Shown here: positions 1 to 9,020 of the stretch, piece after piece
Layout: the number at the start of each line of letters is the position of its first letter
Numbering within the stretch: the first letter of the stretch is position 1
NCBI GenBank assembly: GCA_021852275.1
Contig: JAJZNX010000088.1
Location: forward strand, 1 to 49,512
Direction: 5' to 3'
Source of the DNA: Planctomycetota bacterium
Lineage (GTDB): Bacteria > Planctomycetota > Phycisphaerae > WQYP01
Length of the DNA stretch: 49,512 nucleotides
Made by a program: the position numbers and the translations under genes
The notes under the pieces: generated by a model
The model's input: only the letters and a program-made list of their open reading frames with translations
Databases searched by the model: none
What the model was told of the DNA's origin: nothing

Positions 1-592
1 CATGGACGTTGGTATCCGGCAGGGGCAGGCCGTCAAGCCCGGCCAGATGAATCCACAGGCCGTTGCGGAAGATCAGGCGGTAAAACATGTGGGAAATGGC
101 TTCACCGGCCAGCACAAATACTATCCAAAACAGGCATTGCCACTGCAGTATCTGGTACACGCGGGGCAAGGTTGCCGGAGTCTGCGGAAGAAGCAGGTTG
201 GTCATCGGTCCCCATTTGACGGCTAAGATGCATAATCCAACCGCCGCCGTGAAAAGGCCGGAATGGGGCGTATCGGGCCAGGTGATCAACATGCCCAGAA
301 AGATGGCCACAAGCAGAGCGATGAGCATGACCAATTCCGATTCCAGGGAGCCGGCCGGCCCCCACGCGGCGATCCAGGCTCCCTGGTTCCATGGTGAGGG
401 TAGAAGATGATTCCCGATCCAGAGAAAGAGCAAGCCAGAGGCGACCATGGCCAGAAGGTAACGGATCTGACGCAGGGCGTTGTAGCCGAAGGTTCTGGCC
501 CAATGCTCCAGCCGGCTGCCGGTGATCATTTCCGCAGTGTCGGTCGGTACGGGATCTGGATTCAGGTTATTCATGAGATCAGGACTGTTCAT
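1..592 (-). CDS. Polytopic membrane protein of unknown function (partial, cut by the window edge)
   Basis: An open frame runs from an ATG at 592 to the left edge without a stop, giving 197 visible residues. I do not recognise the family. The first ~40 residues are hydrophilic. They are followed by about four hydrophobic segments, at roughly residues 41-62, 88-108, 113-130 and 153-175, so this is an inner-membrane protein. A GGGGA purine stretch sits 7 bases before the ATG; a second ATG six codons later is a possible alternative start. The gene begins 66 bases after the stop of the large PQQ/TPR gene and on the same strand, so the two are probably co-transcribed and may act together at the membrane. 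That functional link is inference. The C-terminus lies outside the window. Confidence 0.75.
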   Translation of the reverse strand, partial: MNSPDLMNNLNPDPVPTDTAEMITGSRLEHWARTFGYNALRQIRYLLAMVASGLLFLWIGNHLLPSPWNQGAWIAAWGPAGSLESELVMLIALLVAIFLGMLITWPDTPHSGLFTAAVGLCILAVKWGPMTNLLLPQTPATLPRVYQILQWQCLFWIVFVLAGEAISHMFYRLIFRNGLWIHLAGLDGLPLPDTNVH

Positions 593-658
593 TTGACATC
601 CCCGGTTGGCAAAAAACTCGGCATCGGGCACCCGGTACATTCAGTGTGGGTGTTTATT

Positions 659-3600
659 CTACGGTCCAATGTGATAAACGCATACCGTACCGTTAATTTC
701 AAAGACGATGGCATTATTGACAACGGTCCAGTCGCTGATGATCGGTCCTTGGGGTGACCGAGAGGAACGGACCAGCCGTTGGTTTAGTTCAACCATTCCG
801 TTATCCAGCCGTCCCTGTTGATCCTGCTGATCAATCAGGAAGAGCTTCACAGCATGTTGAGTAGAGCCTAATGGACCTTGGGCCAACAGTGCCATATCTG
901 GATTGGCCATGCACACGCCGGTAAACGCCGGCGTACGGGATCGCATAAATACCGCGCGCCATCGCGTCTGGCCACTGCGGGTAGAGAGTGCAGTGACTGC
1001 GTGCGGTGAGACTACCACCACCGTATCCCGGTTGCGAAAGATGGCGACGGCCATGGGCGCCTGGGCCGTACCGCCGGCGGCAATGCTATCCACATGCCAG
1101 CGATTGGTGCCGTCGCGAAGACGCAGCGCGCATAATCCGGTTCGCTGGGTGATGATGAGGCCCTCCTGCGAAAGAGCGGACGCCTGTGGAAACGGGACGT
1201 CAAGACCGATCCGGCTCCAAACGGGAGCATTCAATGAGCCACTGAGGTTATACGCCATGGCACTGCGCCGACCAACTACATACAGTGTTCCATCCGGGCC
1301 GGCGCTGGCCCATTGGGCCCGCTCACCTGGCGGCAGACGAATGGCCCCCTCCACCTTTCCGCTAGAGTCGTCAATCACCACCATGGTGGTAACCGGATAG
1401 TCCATCAGGGCGACCAGGCGATCTCCGGTGCCGAGAACATGGGAAATTCGGCCATAGCGGCTTAGATTCATGGGTGCCCCCCAGGTCGGTCTGCCGGTCT
1501 TGAGATTGATGGCGGCCAGACTTTGATTGCCGATTTCAATGAGTTCATCACCAAAAATCTTAAGCGAGGCATACGCTGTTGGCCCCAATATCTGCTGCAA
1601 TTCCATGGGATTGCGGGCAAAGGCGCGTTCAAAGGCCAGCAGACCATTGTTAGGAGTAATGACCCTGCCGTTGATCATGACGAGGCCTGGTTGCGGCTGG
1701 AAGACAGCGATGCGTTTTTCGGAAAACGTGTTATTGGGGTTCATCAGATGAGCGGTTTTCTGATGGAAACCTACCAGAGGAGCCGTCCACTGAATCTTGC
1801 CATCAGCAAGCCGCATGGATATGGCTTGCTGCGGTGCGGCGAGAATCGCCCGGCCGTGCACAAGCCCGATCAGAGCAACATGTGGAACGGGCAGTTTTTT
1901 TTTCCAGCGCAAAGCCATGGTGGCTGAATCAAAGCAGGAGATTTTGGTACCAGTGCCAATTGGATTGGCTACCAGCAGGATATCCGATCTCTGTAAAGCC
2001 CTTGAACGGTTCAGCGGCTTAAGAAATATTCCCGCAATGGGAGTATGCACAGTGAGTGGATCGCCGGATTGGTAAGCCAGACGGGGCAGATGATAAAGAG
2101 CATCGGGCGGCGCAAGATGCTGGATTCGCAGCACTTGCCGGGCAAAACCGATGGTTTTGCCAGCGGATGGCCAGGTGAAATCGGGATACAATTCCGCTCC
2201 CCGGCGGGCCAGAGCCAGCGCCGTGTTCCAATGACCACGGTGCAGCGTATTGTCAATCATGTCGGCGACCACCCGGGCTTTTTGTGCGGGATCCTGCACA
2301 TGATTTTTCAGCCAAATCAACAGATGATTTTCAAGCGTCCACTGTTGATGTGTACGATAGATGGTGGCCAATTTCCAGGCCGCCGTCGCAGCGGCCGTGC
2401 TGTTGGGAAAACGATACATCACCCGCAAGAGGTAATTAGGCTCCGTCGGGTGGGCCGCCAAGATCGCTTCGGCCTGCATTTCCGCAGGCTGGTAGGCGGC
2501 AACACCCAGCCGGGCAATAATCGCGTTGGCAATCTCCGCTTCGGCGGCGATGCCGGCGAGCACGACACCATTTGCCCGCTCCAAGGGCGCATTTCGATAG
2601 CTGGATCGGGCCAAAATCTGTTGAAGCAGCGCCAGGGCATGGGGACCATCCAACAACTTCAAATAGGACTCGGCCTGACCCATGCGCCACGCCACCTGTT
2701 GCCGATTGGATCGGGCCACCAAGCCGGCCATACGATAATAATACAAGGATTCCTGTTGTCGTGGGCGGGCGCGACGGTGGCGGAGCAAATCTCCAAATCG
2801 CATGGTGAGATGAAAGATGCGGCTTAAAGTGCCCAAATCCGGGGTGGTGGCGACATTGGCTTTCGTGGCGGCTTGCTGCATCATCTGACGGGATAAACGG
2901 TCATGCCCGGTGCGAAAGGCTATGGCAGAAAGCGTCAAATACATAAGCGGGTCATTCGGGTGTCGCTTGATCTGGGCAATATCATAAGCCAAGGCGGTTT
3001 TCCATCGGGCGTAAGCAATGATGGTATCATCGTTTACCGCGAGAATTTCCTGGCGGGTGACCAGCAGATTGCCCGGCAAGCCTGGTCTGTTTTTCCCGGC
3101 TGCCGGCCAGGGAATAAGGGGTTGCGACATCCCCGTACCCACCGCCACCCGCAGCAGCCCCTGCTTCATTGGCAGATAAACGAAACGGGAAGTCAATACC
3201 GGCCGGGCAGAGAGAATACCAAATTGGGCAATGGGTGACGAATGCCAAGCCGATGTTCCGCTGGCCAGATCAAAGGCCTTCACCCGTTGGCCCACCACAA
3301 TAAGTTGATGGTGAATTACACCCAGAGTCATCAAGGCCCCGGAGGGATTGCGACAGGCAATGACACGAACAATCCGGCCGCTGGATTGAGAATAAATATA
3401 AATGTGCGTATTGATCGCAGACGAGTCGCAGGTGATCACCATCCCGTGGTAGATCAATGGGGCATTGACCTGCCATGGTACCGTCCGGGAGATGACGCCA
3501 TTGAAGTACATCTGATTTTGCGGCATGGGGGGCTGCGGTGTTAACCGTAACCACACGATTTTGCCCAGCCGGGCATCGATGGCCATAGTCGCTCCGAAGC

Positions 3601-5293
3601 CGGTGTCCACATTGACCACACCACCAGCCATGGACAAAACCGAATTAACCTTGGCAGGTGGTCCGTATCCCCGTGATGCGATGGAGCAGAGGTATTCGCG
3701 CCAGACAACGGCACCGGTATGCCTATTGAAGCGCAGCAGGTACAGTTGTTCTGCGCCGTTGGCGGGAGCAGCGCAGGCCAAAACATAGACGCCGTTTCCC
3801 TGGACCATGGGTGAGGTCATTAGGGTGAAGGTTCCATTGACGCCCGGCGGTGCCAGACTGTGGGATGACCGACTCCACATCAGTCGGCCATTATGCCGAT
3901 CCAAACAGATCAGTCGCACGGGGGGCAAACCACCCCAGCCATACGGATTAAAAACCTGCGGTCCTTGCATGGGTAAAATGCTGTAGAGTTTATTGCCAGC
4001 CAGAGCGCATTCCAGATGATCCACGGATGATGCCAACATGTTGAAGCTGCCGCCGGACTGGTTCGAGGCCGCCGCGAACACGGCAGGATACCGCCAGAGC
4101 ACAAAGCCGGAGGCCCCGTTCAACGCCATGATTTGTGTTGAGGTGTTGACATATAATGTTCCCGTACCCGCGGTGGGAAACGCGTACATAATTTGCGGCT
4201 GACCATTGAGCCAGTTACTGGTGTTACCCAGCGAAAATATCTGAATTTTCTGCTGGCGAAGTTGCGCTTGCTGCGCTGGATTGATGGTGGAATTTGGACC
4301 TGCCGCGGTCTGACCGAGGGTGTCGGTCCAAAGCAAGGCTCCGGGAAGGCTGTGCGAATGGGCAATACGATTGCGCTGATTATTGCCCGCGTAGGTGGGC
4401 CAAGCATTCTCCAAGCGGTGCGCTGCGGTCTCCAGCCAACTCCGCTTTGCGCACGCGGCGGTCAAAGCCGTCACCCAATTGACGTGCCGACCGCCAAACA
4501 ATCCCATGGCCTTGGGATACGCTTGCGACAGACGCGCGGCCAGCTTCGACGATAGACCGTCTTCTCCACCAAGATGCGCCGCCAGCGCCGCCCGAAACAG
4601 CAACATCGGACGCTGTCCGGCCATACCCGGGTGCCGCAGAAGCGCCGCCCACAATTGGGCGGCCTCGTCAAAATCACCGCGTTCAAAGAGCCATGACGCC
4701 GCAATGCTCAACCCTTTGGCCGCTACGCTCGATGGAAAGTAACGACGCCCGGCTTGCAGCAGACGCGTCAAATTGTGTTCTCGTATCGCCGCGCGAATTT
4801 TGGTCTGCGCTTCCGGACCGTAAATCTGGTCATAAACGGATCGCTGGGCGGGAGGCAAAGCCAGCAAAATGGACCAGACTCGCCGCTGAATGCTTACGTA
4901 TAAGTCGCCTGAGGTCCGGATGACCTTGTTGCCATATTTGTCGGCAATTTTTTGAAAAAGACGTACGGCCGAAACCGTATGGCCGCTGTTTAAAAGCCGA
5001 CGGGCCTTCCGCATTAAATCCGCGGCTCCAAAAGAATCATTCACCTGTACCAGTCGAAAAGTCGTATCAATGTTTTTACCAGCGTGCGGGTGAGGAGGAA
5101 CCACCGGCTGGACCGGCGTCCGAATCATGAGACCACCCGGATTGACGCGCAGCATCATTTGACCACGCAGTAATGCGGCAACAGCAAATACCCCAGTCAA
5201 AACGGCAACGATCAACGGGGCCATTTTCCCGGCAAACAATTTTTGTGCCGATGCGGCTTGGCCCACAACAGGTTCTGTTTGATGCCTTTTCAT
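659..5293 (-). CDS. Membrane-anchored PQQ-type beta-propeller and TPR repeat protein, 1,544 aa
   Basis: This very large protein has one N-terminal membrane segment (about residues 25-46) and an otherwise exported-looking body. Residues ~75-270 and ~770-1050 are helical, TPR-like and rich in Ala/Leu/Arg. Two long beta-rich regions (~300-740 and ~1100-1544) carry repeated quinoprotein-type blades of the pattern 'ALNGASGFVLWRY', 'CLDRHNGRLMWS', 'AINLKTGRPTWG'. The order is therefore anchor, TPR, propeller, TPR, propeller. Propellers of the BamB/quinoprotein superfamily act as scaffolds or bind PQQ; I cannot identify cofactor ligands, so enzymatic activity is not claimed. I prefer the ATG at 5293; an in-frame GTG two codons upstream is possible. 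An uninterrupted run of nine A (coding strand, 1895-1903) lies in the gene. It probably forms an operon with the membrane protein that follows. Confidence 0.85.
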   Translation of the reverse strand: MKRHQTEPVVGQAASAQKLFAGKMAPLIVAVLTGVFAVAALLRGQMMLRVNPGGLMIRTPVQPVVPPHPHAGKNIDTTFRLVQVNDSFGAADLMRKARRLLNSGHTVSAVRLFQKIADKYGNKVIRTSGDLYVSIQRRVWSILLALPPAQRSVYDQIYGPEAQTKIRAAIREHNLTRLLQAGRRYFPSSVAAKGLSIAASWLFERGDFDEAAQLWAALLRHPGMAGQRPMLLFRAALAAHLGGEDGLSSKLAARLSQAYPKAMGLFGGRHVNWVTALTAACAKRSWLETAAHRLENAWPTYAGNNQRNRIAHSHSLPGALLWTDTLGQTAAGPNSTINPAQQAQLRQQKIQIFSLGNTSNWLNGQPQIMYAFPTAGTGTLYVNTSTQIMALNGASGFVLWRYPAVFAAASNQSGGSFNMLASSVDHLECALAGNKLYSILPMQGPQVFNPYGWGGLPPVRLICLDRHNGRLMWSRSSHSLAPPGVNGTFTLMTSPMVQGNGVYVLACAAPANGAEQLYLLRFNRHTGAVVWREYLCSIASRGYGPPAKVNSVLSMAGGVVNVDTGFGATMAIDARLGKIVWLRLTPQPPMPQNQMYFNGVISRTVPWQVNAPLIYHGMVITCDSSAINTHIYIYSQSSGRIVRVIACRNPSGALMTLGVIHHQLIVVGQRVKAFDLASGTSAWHSSPIAQFGILSARPVLTSRFVYLPMKQGLLRVAVGTGMSQPLIPWPAAGKNRPGLPGNLLVTRQEILAVNDDTIIAYARWKTALAYDIAQIKRHPNDPLMYLTLSAIAFRTGHDRLSRQMMQQAATKANVATTPDLGTLSRIFHLTMRFGDLLRHRRARPRQQESLYYYRMAGLVARSNRQQVAWRMGQAESYLKLLDGPHALALLQQILARSSYRNAPLERANGVVLAGIAAEAEIANAIIARLGVAAYQPAEMQAEAILAAHPTEPNYLLRVMYRFPNSTAAATAAWKLATIYRTHQQWTLENHLLIWLKNHVQDPAQKARVVADMIDNTLHRGHWNTALALARRGAELYPDFTWPSAGKTIGFARQVLRIQHLAPPDALYHLPRLAYQSGDPLTVHTPIAGIFLKPLNRSRALQRSDILLVANPIGTGTKISCFDSATMALRWKKKLPVPHVALIGLVHGRAILAAPQQAISMRLADGKIQWTAPLVGFHQKTAHLMNPNNTFSEKRIAVFQPQPGLVMINGRVITPNNGLLAFERAFARNPMELQQILGPTAYASLKIFGDELIEIGNQSLAAINLKTGRPTWGAPMNLSRYGRISHVLGTGDRLVALMDYPVTTMVVIDDSSGKVEGAIRLPPGERAQWASAGPDGTLYVVGRRSAMAYNLSGSLNAPVWSRIGLDVPFPQASALSQEGLIITQRTGLCALRLRDGTNRWHVDSIAAGGTAQAPMAVAIFRNRDTVVVVSPHAVTALSTRSGQTRWRAVFMRSRTPAFTGVCMANPDMALLAQGPLGSTQHAVKLFLIDQQDQQGRLDNGMVELNQRLVRSSRSPQGPIISDWTVVNNAIVFEINGTVCVYHIGP

Positions 5294-5335
5294 ACACACC
5301 TACATGACAATGGTTTCCACCTTGCGCCGGGTCAT

Positions 5336-6229
5336 TTAGCTTGATTCGTGCTGAAAATAATGGCTCCAGAGCAGGCCCAGTTTATCACGGGCCGGGGTCG
5401 ATATTTTGGCGCGGTCCGACCAGATTGCCAACTCCAAGGCTCGATGAGCCGCAAATTCCTCATGCCGTTTCGCCCATACCTGCGGTAAGGCCGCCCGGAT
5501 CAGAGCCATGGCATTGGCCGTAGCGGCCTGGAGGTGACCGATAATTTCCTCGAGTAAGAGTTTCGCGGTTCCAGCCTGGTGTGGCCGCCAGCAATCGTAA
5601 TCGGTTACCATTGCGATCGAGGCATAACTGATTTCCGCTTCCCGGGCTAATTTGGCTTCGGGCATTATGGTCATACCGATGAGGTCGACTCCCCAAGTTC
5701 GATGCAGCATGGACTCCGCCCGTGTCGAAAAAGCCGGGCCTTCCATACACAGGTACGTTCCACGCTCGTGGACCTTCAGCGACGGCAAATTGCGATGAGC
5801 GGTTTCCATGATTATTTGACGCAGAACCTGGCATACTGGTTCCGCAAACTCCACATGCACGGCCGCATCTTCAAAGAAAGTTCCAGTTCGCTGCACCGTC
5901 CGATCTATGGTCTGATCGACCAGAACCAGATCCCGCGGTTGCATGGCCTCATTCAGGCTTCCAACCGCGCCGGAGGCGATTATCCACCGACACCCCACCG
6001 CCTTAAGGGCGTAGACATTGGCCCGATATGGCACCTGAGATGGATTCAACAGGTGACCGACGCCATGACGTGCGAGAATGGCGACCGGCACGCCATCCCA
6101 ATCACAGAGTACCGGCGGAGCAGCCGGACGGCCAAACGGTGTTTCTATTTCCACAGCCTGACTATGGTCGACTTGTCGTAGCAACTCTTCCAAACCCGAG
6201 CCACCTATGATTCCAATCCGATCTTTCAT
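5336..6229 (-). CDS. mtnP: S-methyl-5'-thioadenosine phosphorylase (MTAP/PNP family)
   Basis: A cytoplasmic phosphorolytic enzyme that splits methylthioadenosine into adenine and methylthioribose-1-phosphate, part of SAM by-product salvage. The 297-residue length fits the family. Visible signatures are GIIGGSG (residues 6-12), the phosphate-site RHG (54-56) followed by LNPSQVPYRAN, the family hallmark EGPAFSTRAES (163-173), and PEAKLAREAEISYA with TDYDCW (190-214). The frame is open further upstream, but the ATG at 6229 begins exactly at the family's N-terminal strand and has GGAG about 11 bases before it, so the longer reading is rejected. Specificity for MTA over inosine/guanosine is inferred from motif similarity; a purine nucleoside phosphorylase of the same fold is the alternative. 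It fits with metH and ahcY elsewhere in the window. Confidence 0.88.
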   Translation of the reverse strand: MKDRIGIIGGSGLEELLRQVDHSQAVEIETPFGRPAAPPVLCDWDGVPVAILARHGVGHLLNPSQVPYRANVYALKAVGCRWIIASGAVGSLNEAMQPRDLVLVDQTIDRTVQRTGTFFEDAAVHVEFAEPVCQVLRQIIMETAHRNLPSLKVHERGTYLCMEGPAFSTRAESMLHRTWGVDLIGMTIMPEAKLAREAEISYASIAMVTDYDCWRPHQAGTAKLLLEEIIGHLQAATANAMALIRAALPQVWAKRHEEFAAHRALELAIWSDRAKISTPARDKLGLLWSHYFQHESS

Positions 6230-6326
6230 CTTGAGGTATTCTCCAGAACGACCACCTCCACCAGAAGTATCAACTCCTGCCGCGATGATCATACACCAAT
6301 CGGCGAGTCGCTGCCCACTACGGCTA

Positions 6327-6349
6327 TCCCCGCAGCACCAGCGCGGGGA
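6327..6349 (-). terminator. GC-rich hairpin just after the AraC gene (possible terminator)
   Basis: Arms TCCCCGC (6327-6333) and GCGGGGA (6343-6349) form a perfect 7-bp stem with a 9-base loop. It lies about 10 bases beyond the stop of the minus-strand AraC-family gene. There is no T-tract after it on the minus strand, so it is at best a weak or factor-assisted terminator, or simply a stabilising 3' hairpin. Confidence 0.35.
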
Positions 6350-6359
6350 ACGGGTTCTC

Positions 6360-7172
6360 TCAGGATCGCTGAAATTGGCGGCGATAGCCACTGGGAGTGA
6401 GGCCCACAATTTGTTTGAACCGGCGCGAAAAATGGAACTCATCACAGTAACCGCAGGCAGATGCAATTTTCGCGAACGTTTCCGAATGGGACTGCAACAG
6501 TGTGCAGGCGCGAGCCATCACCCGTTCCGAGGCATACCGCCCCGGAGAGATGCCGGAAAGTTTTTGAAACCGTTTGCGAAATGTTTCGTAAGTTTCGCCC
6601 ATGGCCTCGGCTGCGGCATCCACATCGATCTGGTCCGCACGTGTAAAGCCTTCCAGCAGAGCCTGCGCACGGCGAAGCCAACTGGTATCGGCGGCGTTGG
6701 TTGGCACATTTTGCGCTATCTGTACCAGAAATTCCTGAACCGCCAGCATAGCCTCCAGCGGGGTCTTGTTTTCCACGGTACCGGCGAGGCGGGGCAGCCA
6801 GTAAGCCGGCGGCTCCAGGTGAATGACTTTTAGACTAAGCAACTCCTCACGTCGCCATAAATTAAAAATGGGGCCGTCAAACACCACATAAAATTCATTC
6901 CACAAATCGGAGGAATTTCGTCGCGGCCCATAGCGGTGCGGCAGATCCGGATAGACTACAATTAAATCTCCGGAACGCAGTAACTGGTGCGTACCGGAGG
7001 CATCTTCATACAGTCCTGTCCCGCTGTGCAGATAAACCATGGCATAACTGCCCAAAATGCGCATGCGGTCCCAGCCAGTTCCAGCACCTTGGCATAAGTA
7101 ACCCGCCAGCGTTACGCGGCCCAGCTTTTGGCGGATGACGTTGCTCCAAGTAACCCGGCTGCTTTCGGACAT
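6360..7172 (-). CDS. AraC-family transcriptional regulator with N-terminal cupin sensor domain
   Basis: A 270-residue regulator. Residues ~20-105 look like the AraC-type cupin effector-binding domain, including GSYAMVYLHSGTG and RSGDLIVVYPDLPHRYGP. Residues ~165-268 hold the paired helix-turn-helix domain, with the typical C-terminal signature FHFSRRFKQIVGLTPSGYRR. The start ATG at 7172 is supported by AAGGA seven bases upstream. It is divergent from the PhyH-like gene at 7314, the usual arrangement for a regulator and its target. CCAAA half-sites spaced 21 bp apart in the shared intergenic DNA are compatible with AraC-family binding. The effector is unknown; in planctomycetes such regulators often respond to sugars, but nothing here proves that. 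Confidence 0.88.
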   Translation of the reverse strand: MSESSRVTWSNVIRQKLGRVTLAGYLCQGAGTGWDRMRILGSYAMVYLHSGTGLYEDASGTHQLLRSGDLIVVYPDLPHRYGPRRNSSDLWNEFYVVFDGPIFNLWRREELLSLKVIHLEPPAYWLPRLAGTVENKTPLEAMLAVQEFLVQIAQNVPTNAADTSWLRRAQALLEGFTRADQIDVDAAAEAMGETYETFRKRFQKLSGISPGRYASERVMARACTLLQSHSETFAKIASACGYCDEFHFSRRFKQIVGLTPSGYRRQFQRS

Positions 7173-7197
7173 GAAATATTCCTTTTCCTGTGGATTG

Positions 7198-7223
7198 CCA
7201 AATTATACATGCTTTGGTCCAAA
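7198..7223. promoter_or_regulatory. Candidate AraC-family operator: direct repeats CCAAA, 21 bp apart
   Basis: CCAAA occurs at 7198-7202 and again at 7219-7223, a spacing of 21 bp (two helical turns), with an inverted TTTGG at 7213-7217 directly abutting the second copy. The site lies in the 141-bp gap between the divergent AraC and PhyH-like genes. AraC-family proteins commonly bind direct repeats with about this spacing. Assignment to this regulator is inference. Confidence 0.4.
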
Positions 7224-7313
7224 ACAGCCATGGCGTAGCCCAGAGGACTTTCGGCATAATTGGGGAAGAGCCAATCGCTGGATGACGCAACGCATGATTG
7301 AAAGGATTGCTTT

Positions 7314-8258
7314 ATGACAATGATCAACATCAGAAAACAGCCGACGGTCATTCGTTCTAACGGCGTGTTCCTTGATACTGCGCCGAAGTGCTTCGGATAT
7401 TTGAGAGATTCCACTGATCTGCTGGGAGATTCCGACAGACTGCGAGAACAGATGGCTAGAGATGGCTACCTGTTTTTACCCGGACTTTTACACCGCGAAG
7501 AGGTACTGGCGGCACGGGCGGAAGTGGTACACCGCCTGGCGAAATCGGGCATGCTCAAGGTCGGCACCGATCCCATGGACGCCATTATCGCACCGGGCAG
7601 GGCTTCCACGTTCATGCCGGAACTGGCCTTGAACAACACTGCGCTGGACAAGGTGTTATACGCAGGTCCGATGATGGCTTTTTTTGAAAAGTTTTTTGCA
7701 GCTCCTGTTCGCCACTTTGATTTCACATGGGTGCGAGCCATTTCGCCTGGAAACGGAACACGTTCGCATTGTGACAGCGTTTACATGAACCGGGGAACAC
7801 ACCACCTGTATACGGCATGGACACCTATTGGGGATGTCTCGTTTGAGCTTGGCGGGCTGATGGTGCTGGAAGGATCCAACAATAACCAGAGGCTCAAGGA
7901 AACTTATGGTATGCAGGATGTGGACAGCTTTTGCGAAAATAAACCCGATGCCAAAAAATGGGGCAAAGCTTGGGGCACCGGCGGCTCACTGTATGGAAAT
8001 CCTAATCAAATACGAAAGTCTGTGGTCGGCGGAAATCCACAGGGTGGACGCTGGCTGAGCGCCGAATACAGAGCCGGTGATGTGCTCCTTTTTTCAATTT
8101 TTACAGTTCATGCTTCGCTGGACAATACCACGGCCGATCGTATTCGTTTCTCCTCCGACAGCCGGTACCAACTCGCCAGCGAACCTGCTGACGAACGCTG
8201 GGTCGGTGAGAACCCCATCGGCCATGGGCCAGCCGGAAAAAAAGGAAAAATCTGCTAA
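7314..8258 (+). CDS. Phytanoyl-CoA dioxygenase (PhyH) family Fe(II)/2-oxoglutarate oxygenase
   Basis: A 314-residue protein with the double-stranded beta-helix oxygenase layout. The iron-binding triad is visible as His152 and Asp154 in SHCDS and His266 in FTVHAS. An arginine suitable for 2-oxoglutarate lies about ten residues later (Arg276 or Arg278 in DRIRF). The segment 55-58 (LPGL) and the N-terminal REEVLAARAEVV helix are typical of the family. The start ATG is preceded by AAAGGA with 8-base spacing. The substrate is unknown; PhyH relatives hydroxylate small metabolites, halogenate or act in natural-product pathways. Divergent pairing with the AraC regulator implies inducible expression. 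Its downstream neighbour on the opposite strand is unrelated. Confidence 0.82.
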   Translation: MTMINIRKQPTVIRSNGVFLDTAPKCFGYLRDSTDLLGDSDRLREQMARDGYLFLPGLLHREEVLAARAEVVHRLAKSGMLKVGTDPMDAIIAPGRASTFMPELALNNTALDKVLYAGPMMAFFEKFFAAPVRHFDFTWVRAISPGNGTRSHCDSVYMNRGTHHLYTAWTPIGDVSFELGGLMVLEGSNNNQRLKETYGMQDVDSFCENKPDAKKWGKAWGTGGSLYGNPNQIRKSVVGGNPQGGRWLSAEYRAGDVLLFSIFTVHASLDNTTADRIRFSSDSRYQLASEPADERWVGENPIGHGPAGKKGKIC

Positions 8259-8263
8259 GAGCT

Positions 8264-8977
8264 TTACACCCATAATTTGCCGGGGTTGGTGATTGTGAGT
8301 TCATCCACCTTCGCTTGGCCAACCAATTCCACTGCACGCCGCAGGCCGCCCAGCCGGCTGGGTAAATGGTCTGGCCGATGGCAATCTGAACCGAGCATAA
8401 AGTAGCGGTGCTCGAGCAGATAACGTTCGGCGAGTCCGCGGCCATCTTCGCCTTCCGATCCGCCCAGCGGTCCCAAGTTGCCCTGAAAGAGGAGATCGCG
8501 ATCCGCAAGAGCATCAATAAAATCCGGATTCAACCGCAGACAGTCCATTCTTTCCGGATGGGCCAGGATAACCGTCAATCCATGGGCCTGAAGCCAGTCT
8601 ACGCATTCATCCGCCCACCAGGGCCAGTCCGGCTCCCACAAATCTACTAAAACATAAGGCGTATTAAAGCCGAAGGTGGGAATGCGCGAGGTGTCCGGGA
8701 GCGATAAAATGCGAGGAGACAGACGCAGCTCACCACCCGGGCGCAACTGCACTGCTATGCCGTCGGCCACCAGGTATTTGCGCAGCATTTCCAGATGACT
8801 TACGACTTGCGCGGGCTGGATATCTCCGAATTCCATGGCCCCGGTATGGGGAGTCACAAAAAATTTCGTGTAACCGCGATGCCAGAAGGCGCGAAGGCAG
8901 GTTATGGATTCCAGCGGTGTCTTGCAGCCATCGTCCACCGCCGGCAGAAAATGATTGTGAACATCAATGCGTGTCAT
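8264..8977 (-). CDS. CpsB/YwqE-type PHP-domain protein-tyrosine phosphatase
   Basis: A 237-residue metal-dependent PHP-domain hydrolase of the class that dephosphorylates bacterial tyrosine kinases controlling capsule or exopolysaccharide synthesis. Metal ligands visible are DVHNH (His7, His9), PAVDDG (12-17), PH at 43-44, AHPER (His140) and GSDCH (Asp198, His200). LPAVDDGCKT matches the N-terminal family signature. The start ATG at 8977 begins directly at the first catalytic strand. No kinase or polysaccharide genes adjoin it here, so the cellular role is inferred only from the family; a histidinol-phosphatase-like PHP activity is the alternative. Confidence 0.8.
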   Translation of the reverse strand: MTRIDVHNHFLPAVDDGCKTPLESITCLRAFWHRGYTKFFVTPHTGAMEFGDIQPAQVVSHLEMLRKYLVADGIAVQLRPGGELRLSPRILSLPDTSRIPTFGFNTPYVLVDLWEPDWPWWADECVDWLQAHGLTVILAHPERMDCLRLNPDFIDALADRDLLFQGNLGPLGGSEGEDGRGLAERYLLEHRYFMLGSDCHRPDHLPSRLGGLRRAVELVGQAKVDELTITNPGKLWV

Positions 8978-9020
8978 GTGCGAACCATTCCACTGATTGC
9001 AGTGTGGCGGCCAGGCCGGG

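Noticed and set aside
102-503. Minus-strand 133-codon frame near the left edge
   Set aside because: The overlapping minus-strand frame beginning at 592 encodes clear transmembrane helices through to the edge, so this shorter frame is a shadow.
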